A DNA stretch of 64,000 bases from Amblyornis subalaris (taxonomy: Eukaryota > Chordata > Aves > Passeriformes > Ptilonorhynchidae): the NCBI GenBank assembly GCA_018881555.1, contig JACAXG010000013.1, positions 9,276,191 to 9,340,190 on the forward strand, written 5' to 3'. The position numbers and the translations under genes are program-made. Positions 1 through 13,571 of this stretch are shown in pieces (position 1 is the stretch's first letter; every line of letters begins with the position of its first letter). Below the pieces are notes generated by a model. That model did no database searches. It was not told the DNA's origin and saw nothing but the letters and a program-made list of their open reading frames with translations.

Positions 1-917
<917 letters not shown>

Positions 918-1751
918 CTAAAAACAAAAACATAGCTTTGAGCAATCCACACAAAAGCACCTTTGCCTTAAACACATGGGGAGACATTGAGACATATCTG
1001 TAAACGCACACAATTATCACCAAAAAATGCTTCTAAAAACCAATGTTTTGACAATATTTTAGGTTCAGTACTAAAATGATCGCCTTCAGAATTAAAGAGT
1101 AAATTCTGTCTTAATTCTGTTCTAACTCATTCCTTTGGAAGCCAAGAGAAGTTTAACAGAAATTAGTGCCAAGCCATTGTGTTCTCTGCTGTAGACAAAA
1201 GCAGAGCAGACTAAGATCTTAACAGATTTCACCAAACCTACAGATTAACACTGTTAGATGATCAGAGAAGCCTCATTACCTGCAGAGCCAGCTTGTTTCT
1301 CTTTACTGGAAATCTCTTTGTTCATAAGCAAGCTGATGTTTATTTAAACAAACTGAGTGTCCATTTGAGTGTAACTGCACTGATTTCCAGTTGCTCCAGC
1401 TCAGAAGATGCACAGATAAGATTTAAAATTAAATTCATCATTAATAATCTACATATAATAACTAAAAACGTTGTCTCAGCTCACCTACCCACACAGCAAT
1501 GAAGCCTATTCTGTTTGTAAACTGCATGTTGGTAGCCACCACTGTTTCAGTAGGTCTCTCACAAGCAGCAGCAACAAACATTTATCAGGACCCAGCTGAC
1601 AAGCAGAGTCAGACATCCCAGTATCTCTCCAAACTTTCTGAAACATCTCTGTGGCAAAACCTGTTAATCCTCATTTCATAAAGGACTTTTGGAGAGAGTT
1701 TGAGGATGTTACCACTTCCTGCTAAAGCAGAGGAGACCTNGGTGCACTTAC
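918..1751 (-). other. P4HA2: P4HA2 intron 4
   Basis: This 834-bp intron runs between a GTAAGT donor (revcomp at 1746-1751) and a TTTTTAG acceptor (918-919 side). The plus strand is A-rich. I see no repeat or second gene, only short chance ORFs. Confidence 0.85.
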
Positions 1752-1889
1752 CTGGCAGGTTCCCCCGAGAGAGGGTTTCAGGATCCAGTTTATAGGTGTC
1801 CTGCAGGCGCATCAGAGCCTTCGCAGCCCCAGTCTCATCTTCCTCAGTTGGAAAAAACTGACGCTGGATTGTAAGATTTGCAATAAAGC
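1752..1889 (-). CDS. P4HA2: P4HA2 coding exon 4
   Basis: This 138-nt exon encodes about residues 111-157, the end of the N-terminal dimerisation region and the linker into the substrate-binding domain. Visible blocks are GFIANLTIQRQFFPTEEDE and AAKALMRLQDTYKLDP, closely matching vertebrate P4HA2. N115-L-T is an N-glycosylation sequon, at the same place as in the mammalian alpha subunits. The acceptor reads TGCCAAG| and the donor CCAG|GTAAGT. Entry and exit are both phase 1, and the split glycine codons at each end rebuild correctly. The length leaves the frame open into exon 5. Confidence is high because the junctions, the phases and the family sequence all agree. Confidence 0.95.
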
Positions 1890-3348
1890 CTTGGCAGTAA
1901 AAAGGAAAGATGTTAATTCCAGAGCTTGAATAAATATCAGTACCAGATTCACACAGAAGAGGAAACATCAGACTTGTCTTGGGAATTGAGATTCGAACAA
2001 TCCAGATTTAAAGCCTCTTATTAGGCTCACAAGTTATAAACACATTGTTTTCTGTCCCTTTTTAAGAAATACAGCTCATAAGCAAAAACTAAAGGATAAA
2101 TAAACTCCTCAGTTTCCTTGTGCCACACAATTACTGATGTACAATGTGAATCTAATGATCTTCATTTTCCTGTAATGTTTCTTTTTNGCATGAAAACTTA
2201 ATAGCTTTCATCAGTTCTCCTGCAATACCCACAGAGACAACTGTAGATTGTAGTACTGGTCAATGTCCTCCAACTCTGTACTCCAACCTGTAAAGCCATA
2301 AGAGCTTTTCAAATCTCAGTTCCAGGGACAGAGACCCTGATCCAGGATCCCCTCACTAGGGTAGGACCTTACTCAGTGAGAGGCTTAAATCTGACAAGTA
2401 AAACCAGGTGACACTCAGAAATAAAATTAAATGCACTAGGTAAGCATATCAAGGTTACACAGCAGGTTGGTCAGGCAGAAGAGGAAGCCATCCACTGAAG
2501 GAAAACAACCCAACCATTTCCAGTCATACAGCAAGCAGAACTGGAAAAGGAAGCCTTTAGAAAAAAGAACTAGCGACAGAAGTATTCAAAAAAATTGAGT
2601 ATTTTATTTCCATTTAGGATGACTATTCCAAAAGGCAATAAAANTCTTGCCTGGAAAAAACTTCCAAGTACCTAAACTTTAGCATATGCAGAGTAGAAAG
2701 GGAAAACATGCAGTGTTCTGCCTGAAAAACATAACCACCTCTCCCTGACTTTCCAGGAGTCCAGTAAAAATAAACCTCCACTTGGAAAACAAGCTATGGA
2801 AGAAAATTCAGGCAGACACTTGACAATATGATGTAAAACCAAGAATTAGTGCTGGAAGAATTTGATTTAGAAGGATAGGTTTAGAGATAGCAACCCGATA
2901 TTATCCTATTTTCAAGAGACTGACTACAGCATCTGCCAACTCTTAGTGCCAGGGCTAATACAAATTCCTTCACCACTTCAATACGGGACTCGTTTTGATT
3001 CTTAATCTTATTTACTGATCAACATGGTCAACAAACAATGATCATCATGAGAAGGAAAAGACTGGGAAAGATGAAGAAGTTTATATACAAAGGAACACAA
3101 CATTCAACAGCTGCCACCACAGCTTTAGTATATCCCATTCTCCCTTCTTCCCCAAATAAAACAGTTTCTGAGTCTTGACTGAGGTGTGTTTCAGTTGCAA
3201 GTTTCACTCACTTGGGTAATCAGTACNCACAAGGCAAGACGTTAGTTTTTTTAAACAAACTTTGCAACAACATTTAAACCACAGCCAAGCTTGTGGTTTT
3301 CCAGAACACAAAGCTGCCTCCTGACAGCAGTCCCCTGTAACTCCTTAC
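1890..3348 (-). other. P4HA2: P4HA2 intron 3
   Basis: This 1.46-kb intron has a consensus GTAAGG donor (revcomp 3343-3348) and a CTGCCAAG acceptor. The plus strand is A/C-rich. No interspersed repeat, RNA gene or alternative exon was recognised. Confidence 0.85.
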
Positions 3349-3500
3349 CATTTGTTGTATCCTGAAGAACCAGGTTTTCCAATTCCAGCCAGTCAGTATT
3401 CAAACGCTTCACGAGCTTATATGCATTGACAGGGTGTGCCAGGTACCCTTCCGGATCAGAGGCTGATTTGCTGGTCAGAACATCCATTTTTTCAGCCCAG
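3349..3500 (-). CDS. P4HA2: P4HA2 coding exon 3: N-terminal domain
   Basis: This 152-nt exon encodes about residues 60-111 of the alpha-subunit N-terminal domain, which drives alpha-alpha dimerisation. Diagnostic blocks are SWAEKMDVLTSKSASDPEGY and LAHPVNAYKLVKRLNTDW, followed by LVLQD. The AHPVNAYKLVKRLNTDW stretch is nearly invariant in vertebrate P4HA1/P4HA2. The acceptor is CATTCCAG| and the donor is AATG|GTAAGG. Entry is phase 2 (AG from exon 2 plus C gives serine) and exit is phase 1 (G plus GC gives glycine). Any upstream in-frame ATG lies in the intron and is not a start. Confidence 0.96.
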
Positions 3501-4673
3501 CTGGAATGAAAAGTGTGCACTTCAGCCCGAGAAGAATTTATGAATGCGCATCTTCCTTCTTAAATCACTCAAATTACACATCTAGGTCAAATCATTGCTG
3601 CTTTTACTATCAAAACTGGCTTTCAACTTTTCAAGTTCACAAAGATAAAGTGGAGGGGTTTTAATTACAATAGTCTCTTTTAAGAGGACAATATTTTTCC
3701 CTGCTTAGTACTTTAAACNCCACTACAGCAGGCATGCATCTCNATCGCAGTGAGCATTCAACGGATCGGTTTATACATAGATTAAACAGACATTACCTTG
3801 ACCAATACTTGGAGAGGAGACTGCTTTGCCTCCAAAGGACAGCTTTTCAAGAAAAGAACGTTTTGTGTATATGTGACCAGAATTCCTATCATTTCACTAT
3901 TCCATACCTCCATCCTCACCCTACACTCCCAAAGGGAGGTCAGATTGACATGTACAGCCTTGAGTTCCAAAGTTCTTTGGAAAGCATGACTCCTTCTAGA
4001 GGCACTTGGCTCTTCTGAACTTGGACCTCATTTAGACTATCCTAGTGTCACACCCTAGTGGATATTGCTTGCAGCTAGACAAACATTAACAATCTTCCTA
4101 AGGGACACAAAGTACCAGTTGTCAGCAAGAGCCTTTCAAGTGATCCAAGCAATCAGGACAACATGAGAGACGTGCTGCAGCCAGGTTGGCAGCTGAANAG
4201 AACAAGGGAGCAGAACTGTTCCTGAGGGCAAAGCCAACACAGGGATTTGGTAAATGCCATGGCACACTTGGCTGTTATAAGCAGGGCTGATGGCATGAAA
4301 CAACAACAGGTAGCACAGAGCACTGGCACACAAAGGCATTCAGCTCTCATGACAAGACTCCTCTGATATGACTCTGAAATGTTCTCTCTACAGGAGCCCT
4401 GTGATGGTACAAGGACAGGGCAAAGTGGGGAGAGCCCAGCAGACCACCATTTCTAAAGTAGCAAATTCCGAAAGACATCTGAAGCAGAGGCCCTTCCTTG
4501 CAGATTAATGGNAATAAATTAAACCAAGTTACTACCTGTTCTCTTCCTGTGATTATCTACTGAGGAAATAACAACAGGATCTAGTAGCAAAGAGTGGTTA
4601 CAGAAAGGCAGGGTGTGATTGAACACAAATGAGCCATTTTGTCACTCTTCATTACACAAACCTCCTCCCCTAC
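3501..4673 (-). other. P4HA2: P4HA2 intron 2
   Basis: This 1.17-kb intron lies between the exon 2 donor (AAAAG|GTAGG) and the exon 3 acceptor. It contains several short overlapping ORFs in different frames with no family resemblance. I recognise no repeat in it. Confidence 0.85.
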
Positions 4674-4770
4674 CTTTTAATCTGAGAGAGCTTGTTCTCT
4701 TCTGCTCTGATATATTCCTTTAAAGACTGTACCAAGTCCTTCTCCGCATAAATCAGGTCTGTCATTTGAC
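4674..4770 (-). CDS. P4HA2: P4HA2 coding exon 2
   Basis: This 97-nt exon is too short for routine ORF calling and was found by splice-phase reading of the reverse strand. It encodes about residues 28-60, reading MTDLIYAEKDLVQSLKEYI followed by RAEENKLSQIK. This is the first amphipathic helix region of the alpha-subunit dimerisation domain. The acceptor is CTTTTCAG| and the donor AAAAG|GTAGG. Entry is phase 1: G from exon 1 plus GT rebuilds glycine, giving the family-typical SIG-x-MTDLIYAEK. Exit is phase 2, matching exon 3. Confidence 0.95.
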
Positions 4771-6496
4771 CTGAAAAGACAGGAGCCAATACTTATTAGA
4801 CCTAAAAAAGTAAAAATTTCCAAGTGCAGAGAAGACAAACCTTAAATGCTTGAGGGCTGTTAAAACCACCACAAACAACAGACCAATTAAGGGTGTGCAC
4901 TTCAANGCCTGTAAACCACAAAAGCTATCAGACATACAGGTCTGGCACGCAGATGCTTCAAGGGGCTTTTAAAGTCCCAGCTTCAATGGTTCATGTAGCT
5001 TTGCTGTGACCTTTCCACTGNCTCTGAATTACTTTTAGTATTACAAGTGCATGCAAGACAGTCAAAAGAAAGGTTTGACACTCATACAGCTATGGAGTCT
5101 AAGCAACAAAAGATCCAAATAGTCGCCAAAACATCTGTTCTACATATGGATACAGATTAGGTCACACTAACAAATCATTAGTGTAATCACTGGCATCATG
5201 TAAAGTTACAGCTTTACAACATGGGTAACTGTGGAAACACAACCTAACATTAAGTAGAGAGGAATTTCAGACTAATGTTCATAGACTCACACACACACTC
5301 TCCTGATTAGCATTAGTGGAAATTGCTNACGTGTCAGCCCTAATTGCTATGACAAACTTGGCTTTTCAAAGCCCAAACTGAACGAGCATGATGAGATTTA
5401 CAAACGCAACCACAGCTTTAGCTCCAGCATTCCAAAGTAATTATGAATGAGGCATGATTAAGCAGAGAGAAGGCAGCAGGCTCTGCTATTTTCAGAGTTA
5501 ANAGGGGTTCAGAAATAGGTAAGTGTAAAGAAAAGGTGATCCCTCGTGCAAGCTTTGTATAAAATGCTACTTAACTTAGAAAAATCAGAAGCAAATAACA
5601 GACATGTAGTTAAATATTGTTTAGGCAGCCCCAGGGCATGTGAGAAGGTTGGCAGCAGAACACCAATGCTGGGCTCTGGCTGAGCAGTTCCACACAGTGG
5701 TGCAGAACAACCCACCAGGAGCTCNGAGTTCTGCCATTCAGAAACAGCTCCACAGACTCAAAGGATATTCTGGAGAACAGCCAGTGGTAGTTAATCAGCC
5801 TCTAATGCCCTTATGGAGGGGAAGTCCCCACACTGCTCCACAGGAAAACATTAGACCAATTAACAGCAGAAAACTCAGTTTGTGCTTATTTTGAGGCTCT
5901 ACCTCAATCATACATGATTGTATCCTCTTGAAACACAGGAACTAANTTGTATCCTATTAGAACACAGGAACTAAACTGGCATAAAAATCAAATTAATTTT
6001 CAGATTTATAACAATGCAAATTCTTTAGGATTTACTCAGGCCTAACAAAACACACAATGTAAGGGAGTTATTAACTCTTCCTTCTGACATCTAACTCCAA
6101 CTTTTTGAAAAGACAGGAGATTTCAGGTCCTGTGAAAGAAAAAGTCACATTTACCACTTAAATTCTTTTCATAAATCAAATTCAGTACTAAGCTTTTTAG
6201 CATAAGGTTGTGCTCTGTTCAAGATGACGACAGACACACAAATCCTAATAGAACACAGGCCNCATCTTATTTTACCCACAGAGGCCCCAGAGAAAGTTGT
6301 ATCATGTTGGTCACAGTGTCCTAAGCCAACCAACTGCAAACAAATTGCACTGATGCTGCCGAAGAGCAGTTTTTCCTAATAGAGACAGTGTAGGACAGGG
6401 CCACATGAAGAAAGCCATATGCTTCACCTGATACTTTAACAGTTCTGGCAACCACATTNATCACATCACAACATCATGCTCTGGTTCTTTCCATAC
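4771..6496 (-). other. P4HA2: P4HA2 intron between coding exons 1 and 2
   Basis: This 1.73-kb intron starts at the donor CATAG|GTATGG. It holds a small two-copy 29-bp tandem duplication at 5918-5975 and otherwise only chance ORFs. No RNA gene or interspersed repeat was seen. Confidence 0.85.
5918..5975. repeat. 29-bp tandem duplication (2 copies)
   Basis: Two adjacent 29-bp units (5918-5946 and 5947-5975) both start TTGTATCCT and end ACACAGGAACTAA plus one base. They differ at a few positions, including N 5946. This is a local duplication inside a P4HA2 intron, with no sign of function. Confidence 0.85.
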
Positions 6497-6578
6497 CTAT
6501 GGAGGTGAAGAACTCTGCTTCTGTGTGCCAGATCAGGAAAACATAGGTGAAGAACACCAACTGCAGCCAGGGCTTCAT
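6497..6578 (-). CDS. P4HA2: P4HA2 start exon: signal peptide and mature N-terminus
   Basis: This is the first coding exon, with the ATG at 6576-6578 on the minus strand. It encodes MKPWLQLVFFTYVFLIWHTE, then A-EFFTSI and a split glycine codon. Residues 1-21 form a typical ER signal peptide (basic K2, hydrophobic core, cleavage expected after A21). The mature chain then begins with the EFFTSIG motif shared by P4H alpha subunits. The exon itself probably extends to 6596 (18 nt of 5'UTR) from an acceptor reading TTGTAACAG|. Start context is A at -3 and A at +4. The CDS part is 82 nt (27 codons plus one base), and the donor is CATAG|GTATGG. Confidence 0.95.
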
Positions 6579-9043
6579 CTTCCAGATAGCTCAAACCTGT
6601 TACAAATTAAAAGAAAAAGGAGGAATAAAAATCATTAACTTGTTTGTGAGAAAGGCATTAATCTTTATCTTCAGTCATTTTACCCTCNTGAAAATTATTT
6701 TGGTTCTTGAAAGACTGAATTTTAATCAGTAAAGCTTGAAAAAAAGTCTTCTTCAACCACAGGAGCTGTTATGTAACAGCCTCAAATGCTATCCTGTATA
6801 CTCTTTTGGATTTACATGGAAGACACTGGAAAGCCCACATGAGAGAAGTAAGGGAAGCAATATATTGTCCACTGAGACAGTGAGAACAAGCTCTTTTGCA
6901 GGAGCAGCTCAATGCCTTCCAGGTCACACAGAACTAGAGCTGGAAAATATGACACCCACAAAATTGTATTATATTCCAATAATAATACAAATCTAAATTA
7001 AATGGGTTTATAGCATTCTATAAAACTCAGCTATTTAAAAACTGTCTAGAAACACAAATAGCNAGAAAGACAAATAGAGAAATAGAACATTTTGTAGCAT
7101 TGAAGTGGCAGCAACTGTTGGAAAAGTTAAAAGTGAAATTTCCAGCTCTGCTTATTCAAGATGCATCATCTCAGCATATTGGCCTCCGGGCACAGCCTTT
7201 ATGACTTCTGTATTTCAAAAGCTGTGCCAGCTTAGAAACCCAGCCCCAGAGATGGAGGCTGAAAGCAGACTGTTCCACTTCCAAAAGCACAGCCTGAGGG
7301 GCATGGGAGGGAAAGCCAGTCTGAGCAGACAGGCTCAAGAGAAGCAAGGGATGCAAGGGGCATACAGAAGAGCTTCCTGGGAGATCTGATAACCAGGAAC
7401 ACCTTTTCCAGGGAATTTATGAGGAGCACTGCACTTGCATCAGCCCNCAGCTCACTCCAGAGCTGTCTGTCCACCAATGTCAGCCTCGTGTAGGGGCAGG
7501 GCTGCTCAAACACAGAGCTCTTGGCACACCCATGCAGTGTCAAAAGGAAGGTGATAACTCTCCACCTTAACTCAGGAAGCAATTATTACTNTTTCCTACT
7601 CAATGTAACTGGGTAAACTGGTGGCTCAAAATGACCATGTGCAACCTGCTGTAACTCCAAATACAGTAAAAATGCAGCTGTTTGGGGCAAAATGGAATCA
7701 ACCTGATGAGAAAGGGAAATTGAGGGGAGAAAGCAAGGGAAAATAGATGGAATATCTTGAAATTTCAAGCAATGCAGCAAATAGGAAGGAATCAAGATAA
7801 TTCTGTAATAACTCTAGCTCATTGTTCCCTTGGGCTCCTGCAAAAGATGAAATATCCACAAGGCAAAAGATGAAAAGTGGATACTGCCCTCTCTTTCTCG
7901 GATTTTCAAGCCCACAGCACAACAGAAGCCCTCACCCCCAGCTGAGCTCAGCAGTGCCATGGACATAAACATCAAACACATCCTGAGTGACACCACCATC
8001 ACTANGAATATCAGAAATAGCTCTGTCCTCTGCTGTGTATTCTCACATGGCAAGATGATTATTTTAAAATTATTCTTTTGATTGCTTTACAAGACTACAC
8101 AAGGAATCAGAACCATTTGCCACAACAGTTTGCAAGCATGAGTAAGCAGGAAAATGTCTCACAGCATCATAATAATAAGTCTNCTCATTTCCCTCTTCTG
8201 TTTCTCACCCCTCTGCAAACCACATATTCCCAAACTGCTTGTTTAAGTTAGTGCAGAACTAGTACATGGGTAATCTGAGAAANGAGTAAAGCTGAGTGAA
8301 TAGTACCATGCAGAGGTCTGCCAACACNACAAGCCACAATAAGTGATGTAGCAGAAAGCCCAGCAAGTCAAGAGCACTTGGGAAGTACATTAAATTTGGA
8401 TATATTAAGCCTTGTCTGTCCATCTGAATGGTCTGTCATCATTTAATGGAGTGGTTTTTTGGATGCACAACATAAAGCCTGGGAGAACAATTANAAGTGA
8501 GTATTCCAGTTAAAACAACACCACTCTACATTCTCCTGCACCTCCTCACCATGTTCTCTCATGGCTGAGGATATCTGCCAAGAAGTACACTTACTACAGC
8601 TAGCAGCTTGTCTTTATAGCAGATCTTTAACAGCTTTACCATCCTACTCAGTTTTACTTAAGTCAATAAACAGAAACCTCAGTAAACAGGGAAAGCAGCT
8701 CTTGCTCGAACAAGAAGGACACCTGGCTGCAGGGTTTGCAGATTGTTTGTACACATTCTTTTCACAGCTGTTACTGGGAAAACCGGCACAAATAATGAAT
8801 TACAGGAGGCTGAATAACCGCAGTGTTGGCCGGCAGGAGCGTGTGTGCACAGCCACACGTCCGTGTGCCCACCCCACTCCAGCTGAACCACCTGCTGACA
8901 GAGAGGGCAAGAGGGGCAGAAGGGGCATGAGCAGCTCCTGCCTCAATAATGGAGATAAATGTTTGCAAAGCCAGNGTGTTTTATTGAAACAGAAGTGCCA
9001 GCCAATAAGCCTGTGTAGGACAAATACTGCCTATATTCCTGGC

Positions 9044-9060
9044 TTTTTTTTTTTTTTTTT
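9044..9060 (+). repeat. Poly-T tract (T17)
   Basis: Seventeen consecutive T, possibly the tail of an old reverse-strand insertion. No body of a known element is recognisable beside it. Confidence 0.8.
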
Positions 9061-11433
9061 CTCACTTATTTACAGTGTAAGACCTCAATGAATCATTACT
9101 CCCACTGGAAAGAGTGCTGTCAGGCTCAGAGAACATAGGCAGAAGGAAAAAAGGTTCTTCTAGACAAAATACATCAGGATGGAAATTTTCTCCACAAGTT
9201 AGACTGACTTCTTTATTAAATAAGCTTTCTAAAAAACTNCTAATCAACAAGACATAAAAATACAGACCTGACCTATAAAAGCAAAGTTGCTTGCACATCT
9301 ACCAGGGTTATCAGTTCCTTACCCACTCTGAATTTCATATCCAGTCATGGGGGACTCAAGCCAGCTCCCACATGAGCCANAAGGGAGGACTTTTTTCAGG
9401 TCAGAAGAGGAAACAAATACCTATTACTCATCCAGTGCCTTTAGGACTCAACTTCTGATCAAACTGATATGCTACAGTCTCCTTCGTTCACCATGGAACA
9501 AAAGCCCTCCAGTTGCCTGACAGCCTAACTAAAAACAGGGACTAGAAAAATCAAGTCCTTCATCCACGTCCAGAGTTGCACAGCCTTCTCATGCAGAAGA
9601 ATTAAATTAAGTGGAACCAACATAAGACCAATCTGTGCAATGTAAAGAATAGAAGTCATACCCTTTATTGTGGTAAANTAGGCCAGAGTGTGACTTGTAC
9701 TCACAGGTGAAAACTCTTTTTGATCACATGAACTCCAGAAAAAAAACAGTGTTCTTCCACTCCATACTTAGAAGTGACAGCACTCCCTCTGCTATGGGGC
9801 TTCTCTAGGGGAGGTGTGGAACTGGGGTGTGATATAACTGCTCCAAACTGCTACCAGCAAACTCACCTCTCTTTCCAAAGACTAGGTAGGGGGAAATTTT
9901 TTCAGAGCATACAGCAACGGTTTCTTCTAAGTAATTAAGGCAGACTACTGGTCCTTGGTTTGGTTGCATTCTTACAGACCCACACGTTGCTACAGAGGAA
10001 TAAAGTTCTTGAGACAAAGTATCGTAACTAGATACTGTCAACATCTGATTAAGATACCATTTTTCTGAACTACTGGAATACANCGTACAAGCTGATGACA
10101 AAAGTAAGGGTTACAGCCTGTCTCCTCTGCTGTGCTTGCCTCTGTTATTAAAGACTCCTGGAAAATCACTCTGAAAACAGCTGCTTCCACATGTATCTAC
10201 ATTGAAAATATCATGGTGAAATCTAACAAGCAAATCACCACTTCAAGGTCACCTCAGGCCACTGATGAGTCCCTGGTGCACACACAGTTGAGGCTCTGAA
10301 GTTTGGTCCATCCTCAAACAGCAATTTGAGGTTGGACTCTTGGATGAGACAGGTCTGTTTCAGGCTCCTCCAAATGTCAGTGCTTTCCNCCCTGTCTTAT
10401 TGCTTGCAGACACAGCAAGCAGTAGTGGACTGGTGGTGCAGTTGGTTTCATCCCTTTCCCCTCCATAAACAATGGAGCTTCAAAAGTAGGCAGCAACCTA
10501 TCAGTACTGATGGCTGCAGATAAGGCTAATTATATTTAAGTGGAAAATGGTATAAACAAAAAACCTGCAAGGTTGCTTACTTATTTAGAGCCAAAAGACA
10601 GGCTTAGTTGTAAACAGATTTTCAAGATGTTGCTGAGGAAGAGCCTCTCTCAACAACAATCACAAAAAGCAGCCATAAAACCATCCAGCTTGTAGNAGTA
10701 TTTCAAATCTTGCAGATTAGCCTGACACATGATAGCAGCTATAAAACNATTAAGAAATTATTAAATACTTANGAAAGAATAATTTTATCCTAAGAAAGAA
10801 AACCTACACCATTGGCTGAAGACTTTGAAACAAGTAATGCAGAGCTGAAATTCATTATCCACATGAACTCAGATGCACCAGTGTCCAACTCAGCTCCTTC
10901 CTCCAGAGCATATTGGCTTTACTGCTCAGAGCAGCTTATGCCAACATCACCACCTTTCTTNAAAAAGGATTTTAATGTGCATCTGAAAACAATTATAATT
11001 GCCTGGCAAAAAAAACCAATATGATTGCCTTGTGCTTCTCAAGGCAAGCCAAAAGAAAATGAGGANAAGTTGTTTATTTGCAAGGATTAACAAGCACACA
11101 GCACATTCAAGCAAAACTGCTGGCATTTCTCTTAACATAAAATAAATTATAACCACCTTAGAAGCCCTAATCATCTTGATTAGCTCCCAACAGCTTTTTA
11201 AAGCCATAGCAAAGAATGCTTCTTTCACACTCCAGTAGACAACAAAACTGATGCAAGTCTAAGGCACAGCAAATCCACCTGAATCTTACTCTGCAGCCTG
11301 GAGTCAAATCCCAGTGTTAGTAAGGACAAAAAGACTCCGGGCTTTTTCCACTAGAGTTTATTTTTTCAGCATTAATATTTANACTNTATTTTACTGTGCA
11401 AAGGCCATAANTTTAGTATATCACCATACTTAA

Positions 11434-11453
11434 CATAACTTGACATAACTTGA
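11434..11453. repeat. 10-bp tandem repeat
   Basis: Two perfect units of CATAACTTGA, preceded by a degenerate partial copy. It is a minor satellite-like slip. Confidence 0.7.
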
Positions 11454-13295
11454 CATTTGCTCATATAAAGCATAAAAAACCCCTTCCTGTTTCAGAAATA
11501 AGAAGGGTTCTTTTCATATTAAAAGATCTACTTTCAGTGAACTGTTTCTTCCTATTAACATCAGCAATTTAATTAAAATCAGGCATTATCTCAGAGGTGC
11601 AGCAGTTGACTGTTCTAACATCACCCTAGAACGTGCCCTCTTCCACACTCCACGTTCTCATGTCTCTGACATATAGAAAACCATGCACAAAAATCAGAAC
11701 TAGTCANAGGAAAAATATCTATGTTTACAGCTTGCTTCTTTGGAAGTTTGCCAANGTGCACAGCATGGAAATTATAAACAGATTGGATTCCCGACTTAAA
11801 CCTCCCCTGAAAAACTTCTTACACTCACTGGTAAGTCCTGCTCCCTCTGCTGTTACCGTCTTTGAAGTACATCATCCCTGCACTGCTTCCCAAAGTATGA
11901 TTAGTCACATTAAAAAATTGAATCCCAAGAAATTATGGCATTAGCAAGAAGCCACATTCTTGTCTGTTACTGTCACAGCAATGCCAATTTACAACTGCAG
12001 AATAACATTCTGCTTGTGAAATATGAGGGGCAGTTATTGGTTGCTATANATATTCACAACATACCTGTGGGATTATTTCCAAGTCCTTAATGCCAGAAAG
12101 ATGCAGTATTACCCTGGTAAAGATGGCTGTGGCGACCTTTCAGCTCCACTCCAACCTCACAGAGCCCCTATAAAATAAAGAGCAAGATGTTTTCTTATAA
12201 AAAGGTCTTCTGGGGAAGCCTACCTTACTACTGAGGACGAGGGGTGATNATTGGCTAGAAACACCAAACATCACAAAGTCAGACAGCTCCAAAAATAGTC
12301 TTTATTTACACATCCTCTCTCCTCCTTGCTTCCAGGTTACAAGGACATTCTTTGCTGCCTGAAATAAATTTTTTCCTGTCTAGTCAAAGGCATGTTTTGC
12401 CATAGCATGACATGACAAGCTGCTGTTCCCCAGCTGAGCTGCGATAACATTTCGGTAGTGCCTTCAGCTTTCACACCAGCCGCTCTCCACTGCCTTTGCA
12501 CTGCCTTCTCCACCGAGGCTCCGGTCGCTGCACGGCACGGGTCACAGACAGCCGCCTGTGCTCTCCTGGCCCGGCCCCAGCTCAGCCGCACATCTGTGCG
12601 GGGACAGGCTGTCTTTAGAGCTCAGAGTAAAACGAAATGAAACGTGAGCAGAACAAGTGGGGTTTGAACACCTTCATGAAGCTTCAGGCAGCCCTTGCTC
12701 TATGCTGAGCCCACGGCAGGCAGGAATCACGCTCGGCCGGTCAATGCAGCCGGCACAGCCGGCCGGCGGTCCTGGGAATGCCAGTCCNACCAAACCCAAA
12801 AGCGGGGAGAAGGCAAACAGCCCCTGCACGATTCCTGCGATGATACCTCCAACACGCTCACAGAGACCCAGCGATGCTGTGCGGCACCGCTTCCCCCCGA
12901 GCCCAGCCGCCGNCCCCAGAGCCCGGCCCGGGGCAGCGCCGAGGGGCCGCCGCTCGNCGACCCCGCCGCGGGGCGCTGGACCGGGGCAGCCGCCCGGGAC
13001 ACGCCGGCCCCCAGCAGCGGAGCGAGGAGCCCGAGCGAGNATTTCGCCGCCGAGGCCGGACCGCCCTCGGTGCGCTCGGACCGCGCCGCCGGGCAGCGCT
13101 CACGGCTCTCCCGCAGCGCCCCTGGGGAGCGCCGCAGCGAGACCCCCGGGGCTGCGGCACCGGGCACAGCCTGCTGCCGGCCGCTGCCGCCCTCAGCGCG
13201 GGTCCGGCTGCGGCTATAGCTGTACCCACACCCCTGCCCGGCTCGCCCCAGCCCGCTCACCCTGCGGCCGCCGCTGCCGCCGCTCCCGCCGCCCG

Positions 13296-13303
13296 TTCTA
13301 GAA
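13296..13303. promoter_or_regulatory. Heat-shock-element-like palindrome TTCTAGAA
   Basis: TTCTAGAA is a tail-to-tail pair of nGAAn units, the core of an HSF1 site. It lies in the P4HA2 CpG island about 35 bp upstream (gene sense) of the inferred untranslated-exon donor. Only two units are visible; strong HSEs have three or more. Confidence 0.35.
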
Positions 13304-13331
13304 GCGCCCCGGCCCTTCCAGCCCCGCCCCC

Positions 13332-13571
13332 NNNNNNNNNNNNNNNNNNNNNNNNNNNNNNNNNNNNNNNNNNNNNNNNNNNNNNNNNNNNNNNNNNNNN
13401 NNNNNNNNNNNNNNNNNNNNNNNNNNNNNNNNNNNNNNNNNNNNNNNNNNNNNNNNNNNNNNNNNNNNNNNNNNNNNNNNNNNNNNNNNNNNNNNNNNNN
13501 NNNNNNNNNNNNNNNNNNNNNNNNNNNNNNNNNNNNNNNNNNNNNNNNNNNNNNNNNNNNNNNNNNNNNNN
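13332..13571. other. Assembly gap (240 N)
   Basis: A run of 240 N inside the P4HA2 CpG island, probably a GC-rich segment that failed to sequence. ORFs drawn through it are artefacts. Confidence 0.99.

Larger units (their letters stand above)
6597..13260 (-). other. P4HA2: P4HA2 5'UTR intron (inferred)
   Basis: This is the inferred first intron, from a probable donor in the CpG island (revcomp GCAGG|GTGAGC at 13255-13261) to the acceptor at 6597. The body (6.6-12.4 kb) contains a T17 run (9044-9060), a short 10-bp tandem array at 11434-11453 and chance ORFs up to 176 codons (8561-9091). I recognise no CR1 element here, in contrast to the region right of 20 kb. Further untranslated exons could be hidden in it. 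Confidence 0.55.

Noticed and set aside
8561..9091. 176-codon plus-strand ORF
   Set aside because: It lies antisense in the inferred P4HA2 5'UTR intron, contains an N codon and runs into the poly-T tract. There is no domain or splice support.
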